DNA from: JACOZM01 sp035289385
GTDB lineage: Archaea > Nanobdellota > Nanobdellia > Woesearchaeales > GW2011-AR9
Assembly (NCBI GenBank): GCA_035289385.1
Contig: DATDXI010000030.1
Coordinates: forward strand, 1 to 30,745
Reading direction: 5' to 3'
DNA: 30,745 nucleotides
The translations under genes and the position numbers were made by a program. Numbering within the stretch: position 1 is the stretch's first letter; each line of letters begins with the position of its first letter. The notes under the pieces were generated by a model. That model saw nothing but the letters and a program-made list of their open reading frames with translations. It had not been told where the DNA came from and did not search any database. Positions 28,704 through 30,745 of the stretch are shown piece by piece.

Positions 28704-29912
28704 CTATCTTGCACCGAGAACAACATTCCAAGGCAGCTCTGGATCATGGAACAGATCAGAGCCATGAACAATTCTCTCATAGAGGAGAGGATCACGCAAT
28801 CCAAAGCGCTCCACCGCAGCAGCGACGCTAAAATCGCCTAACCTGTTTTTAGCCCAAGCCTCGATCTCATCCTGGCTTTTATGCCCAGTTCCATGAGTAG
28901 TAATGTTTAGCCTTGGTTGATCCTTCCCTATCTTGTAGACTAAGCGCACTTCAGCAAAATCGGCAAAGCCCTGAGCGACAACTTGATTGGCAATATACCT
29001 CGCCATCAATGTTCCCGTGCCGGAAGGCTTGCTGGGATCTTCGCCCCAGGGAGCATCTTCACATACCCCATAAGAGCCAAAATAAGCTTCCTGAGGCTTC
29101 GCATCCCTGCTGCCATCATCCGTTTTCCAGCCTCCCTGGTCTTGCCATGATCCAGCGCCATTGATGACAATTTCGCCATGAGTCAGATCAACTCCATCCA
29201 ATCTTCCTTGCAGCTTCTTCTCTTCAGATCGGAGGTAAGCAGTGATGAGGGAAGTAGCATCTCTTCTTAGATGATCTAAAGAGATACTTCCCTCGTGGTT
29301 CAATGCAAGAGTAACATCAGTAACTGTTGGAGAGCCGACAGCACCAAGGTACTGGACTTCCACAGAAATCTTCCCGTCTGCACGCAATCCGGGAATGGCC
29401 GAAATCCCTGCTTCTCTCCTCAAGGGTTCAGGAACTTGTCCAGATGCGGAAGATATCCCATCAATAAGGTCAACTAGGGCAACAGCAAGATATCTTTCCA
29501 AAGGGAGATAATGGGGAGTATGAGCATAGGCAACAGCAATGGCCGTTCCAGAATCACCAGCACGATCATTTTTAGACAAAGCAGCTGATTGCGGCTTAAG
29601 GAACCTTGCATCAACAACCAAGCCATGATCATCACCTTGATGGACATCTCGATAATGATTCCGAACAATGCCATCGATATGACTTCTTAGTACGGGAAGA
29701 ACTTGAGAAGATACCTCTCCTGAAACGATGACAGAGGGATAGGAACCGCGATCATCAGGAATAAAATAAGAACCAACGACATGGATATCACAGCGCGCAT
29801 TCCTATCAATCCGCAGCGCCTGCGCTGCCAGAAGGTGGGCAATGTTTGCGTCTAAGCGGTCAGGCTTTCCCCGCCTGCCTTGTTCATGGGAGTGGATACG
29901 CCGTTCAAGCAT
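28704..29912 (-). CDS. Strongly diverged MetK paralogue, probably not a canonical SAM synthase
   Basis: 402 residues that can be aligned by eye with the neighbouring MetK over its length: GKPDRLDANIAHLLA for GHPDKICDQISDAVL, RAGDSGTAIAVAYAHTPHYLPLE for GAGDQGLMFGFATNETPEYMPLP, LRADGKISVEV for LRPDGKSQVTV, GEDPSKPSGTGT for GKDPTKVDRSAA, then MARYIANQVVAQGFAD for YARYVAKNIVASGLAD. Key residues differ: the catalytic His of GHPDK is Lys, the Lys of SGKDP is Glu, the KVDRS acid is lost and the GRK motif is replaced. The fold is probably kept but the chemistry changed; a MetK-binding regulator or an enzyme for another nucleotide-thioether reaction are both open. Start supported by TTTAAATA-like box about 34 nt upstream. 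Confidence 0.8.
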   Translation of the reverse strand: MLERRIHSHEQGRRGKPDRLDANIAHLLAAQALRIDRNARCDIHVVGSYFIPDDRGSYPSVIVSGEVSSQVLPVLRSHIDGIVRNHYRDVHQGDDHGLVVDARFLKPQSAALSKNDRAGDSGTAIAVAYAHTPHYLPLERYLAVALVDLIDGISSASGQVPEPLRREAGISAIPGLRADGKISVEVQYLGAVGSPTVTDVTLALNHEGSISLDHLRRDATSLITAYLRSEEKKLQGRLDGVDLTHGEIVINGAGSWQDQGGWKTDDGSRDAKPQEAYFGSYGVCEDAPWGEDPSKPSGTGTLMARYIANQVVAQGFADFAEVRLVYKIGKDQPRLNITTHGTGHKSQDEIEAWAKNRLGDFSVAAAVERFGLRDPLLYERIVHGSDLFHDPELPWNVVLGAR

Positions 29913-30042
29913 AGCACGAGGAAAAGACAGAAGTTATTTAAACTATCTTGACCACGATATTCCAATAAGAATATTTAGCCAATAAGTTTATTAATGGTAA
30001 AACAAAGCTGATCTCCCTAGGGAAGAATTTGGAGAAGAGACC

Positions 30043-30594
30043 ATGATGCATTCATTAAAAGAGATCAAGTTGCTGCGGAAGAAGTACGGAATCAACCAGA
30101 AAGAGCTAGCTTCACGCTCCGGAGTTTCGCAGTCATTGATCGCGAAGATAGAATCTGCAAAAGTAGAGCCAACATTTTCGAAAGCCCAGCGCATCTTCCA
30201 AGCATTGGAAGAGCTGAGAGATTTAGAAGAATTGAAGGCAAAGGATATCATGAAGCCAAAAGTAGTGTTTGTCAAGCCGAAAGAAAATCTTAGAGAGATC
30301 ATCAAATTGATGAAGAGCAAAGGCATTTCGCAGATTCCTGTTCAAGAGAAAGAAAAGATCATCGGCATTGTCACAGAAAGGGCTATTTTACAATATGTTG
30401 TTGACCATCCTGAAAAAGCGGTTTTACTGCGAGCAGAAGATGTCATGGAAGATACTCCTCCTATCGTTTCTCTAACGACAGGACAAAAGACCTTGCTGGA
30501 ACTGCTACGGGATTATCCTATTGTTTTAGTAGCAGAGAAAGGGGAGATAAAAGGGATCATTTCTAAGGCAGATTTGTTGGGAAAGATTGAGTGA
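30043..30594 (+). CDS. HTH (XRE) plus CBS-pair transcriptional regulator
   Basis: 183 residues. The N-terminal Cro/C1-type HTH is about 5-60 (LRKKYGINQKELASRSGVSQSLIAKIESAKVEPTFSKAQRIFQAL). Two CBS domains follow, about 67-120 (IMKPKVVFVKPKENLREIIKLMKSKGISQIPVQE) and 127-183 (VMEDTPPIVSLTTGQKTLLELL ... GIISKADLLGKIE). This HTH-CBS layout is a well-known archaeal family in which the CBS pair senses adenosyl ligands such as AMP/ATP or SAM. Lying next to two MetK-type genes, SAM sensing is an attractive inference. A GGAGAAGAG is 4-12 nt before the ATG; Met2 is an alternative start. Confidence 0.92.
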   Translation: MMHSLKEIKLLRKKYGINQKELASRSGVSQSLIAKIESAKVEPTFSKAQRIFQALEELRDLEELKAKDIMKPKVVFVKPKENLREIIKLMKSKGISQIPVQEKEKIIGIVTERAILQYVVDHPEKAVLLRAEDVMEDTPPIVSLTTGQKTLLELLRDYPIVLVAEKGEIKGIISKADLLGKIE

Positions 30595-30603
30595 GGACTT
30601 ATA

Positions 30604-30745
30604 GAGTCATAAAAATTCGACGAAAGTGCCTATCCCCAGCCTAAAGGCTGGGGCTTGACGGCACTTTCTTTGACAGTCGAATTTTTAGGACACCAGAAAT
30701 CCAGCAATCCATTCATCTACGCCCTAAAGGGCGTAGCTTTCTGGA
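30604..30745 (+). mobile_element. Two-hairpin element, long form, cut by window end
   Basis: Nearly identical to 28476-28617: same AAAAATTCGAC/GTCGAATTTTT arms, inner hairpin GAAAGTGCC/GGCACTTTC with tip GCCTAAAGGC, and second hairpin with CTACGCCCTAAAGGGCGTAG, up to CTTTCTGGA at the last base. One visible difference is T for G in the inner arm (CCTATCCCC). The near-identity to a copy 2.1 kb away shows recent copying. Confidence 0.9.

Overview
The window reads as a chromosomal segment of a DPANN archaeon, most likely of the Woesearchaeota/Pacearchaeota type. The information-processing genes are archaeal (eL37, eS17, Lsm, SRP54, translin, a CBS-HTH regulator). tRNAs carry bulge-helix-bulge introns and no encoded CCA. 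Many genes have a TATA box starting almost exactly 30 nt before the ATG, which implies leaderless mRNAs. Secreted proteins are Cys-rich, and one shows the ITGAAV motif after its membrane segment plus a PGF-pre-PGF-like domain. Bacterial-looking genes (class II LysRS, MetK, an AarF/UbiB kinase with a phasin-like partner) are mixed in, as is usual for this group. The lineage call is an inference from these traits.

Layout. 1-1763: 3' part of a modular secreted protein with 327-bp tandem Cys-rich repeats. 1764-4880: lysS, a HATPase (anti-sigma-like) gene, an intron-containing tRNA-Leu(UAG), a displaced copy of that tRNA's 3' end, and a small unknown gene. 4881-7051: repeat lipoprotein, Lsm-eL37 operon, translin. 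7054-9245: a regulator with ten 23-residue repeats between two HTH domains, followed by a PLP fold-type II enzyme. 9349-12431: two metallophosphoesterases, a 429-residue unknown protein and a 41-residue zinc ribbon. 12496-16243: SRP54 with two small partners, a Nudix hydrolase, an unknown protein and an NYN-domain protein. 16322-16499: tRNA-Arg(UCG) with two introns, one of them in the T-loop. 16521-20471: cutA, a nucleotidyltransferase/partner pair resembling a toxin-antitoxin module, a Cys-cluster protein and argS. 20578-26727: UbiB kinase plus phasin-like protein, eS17, a wHTH-like protein, and a large cell-surface protein with its small wHTH neighbour. 26961-30594: metK, a strongly diverged MetK paralogue lacking canonical active-site residues, and a CBS-HTH regulator.

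The least explained layer is non-coding. Three hairpin elements (1803-1934, 6256-6440, 12067-12251) have target-site duplications of 8 bp (two perfect, one 6/8). They share a conserved 28-29 nt unpaired segment between helices whose sequences differ but still pair. All three lie in the same orientation, with the duplication ending only 6-7 nt upstream of a TATA box. This looks like a family of small non-autonomous elements, or structured regulatory elements, that target archaeal promoters. A second class of two-hairpin elements (4231-4332, 15107-15266, 22591-22717, 28217-28338, 28472-28628, 30604-end) resembles IS200/IS605-derived elements. No transposase gene is visible in the window.
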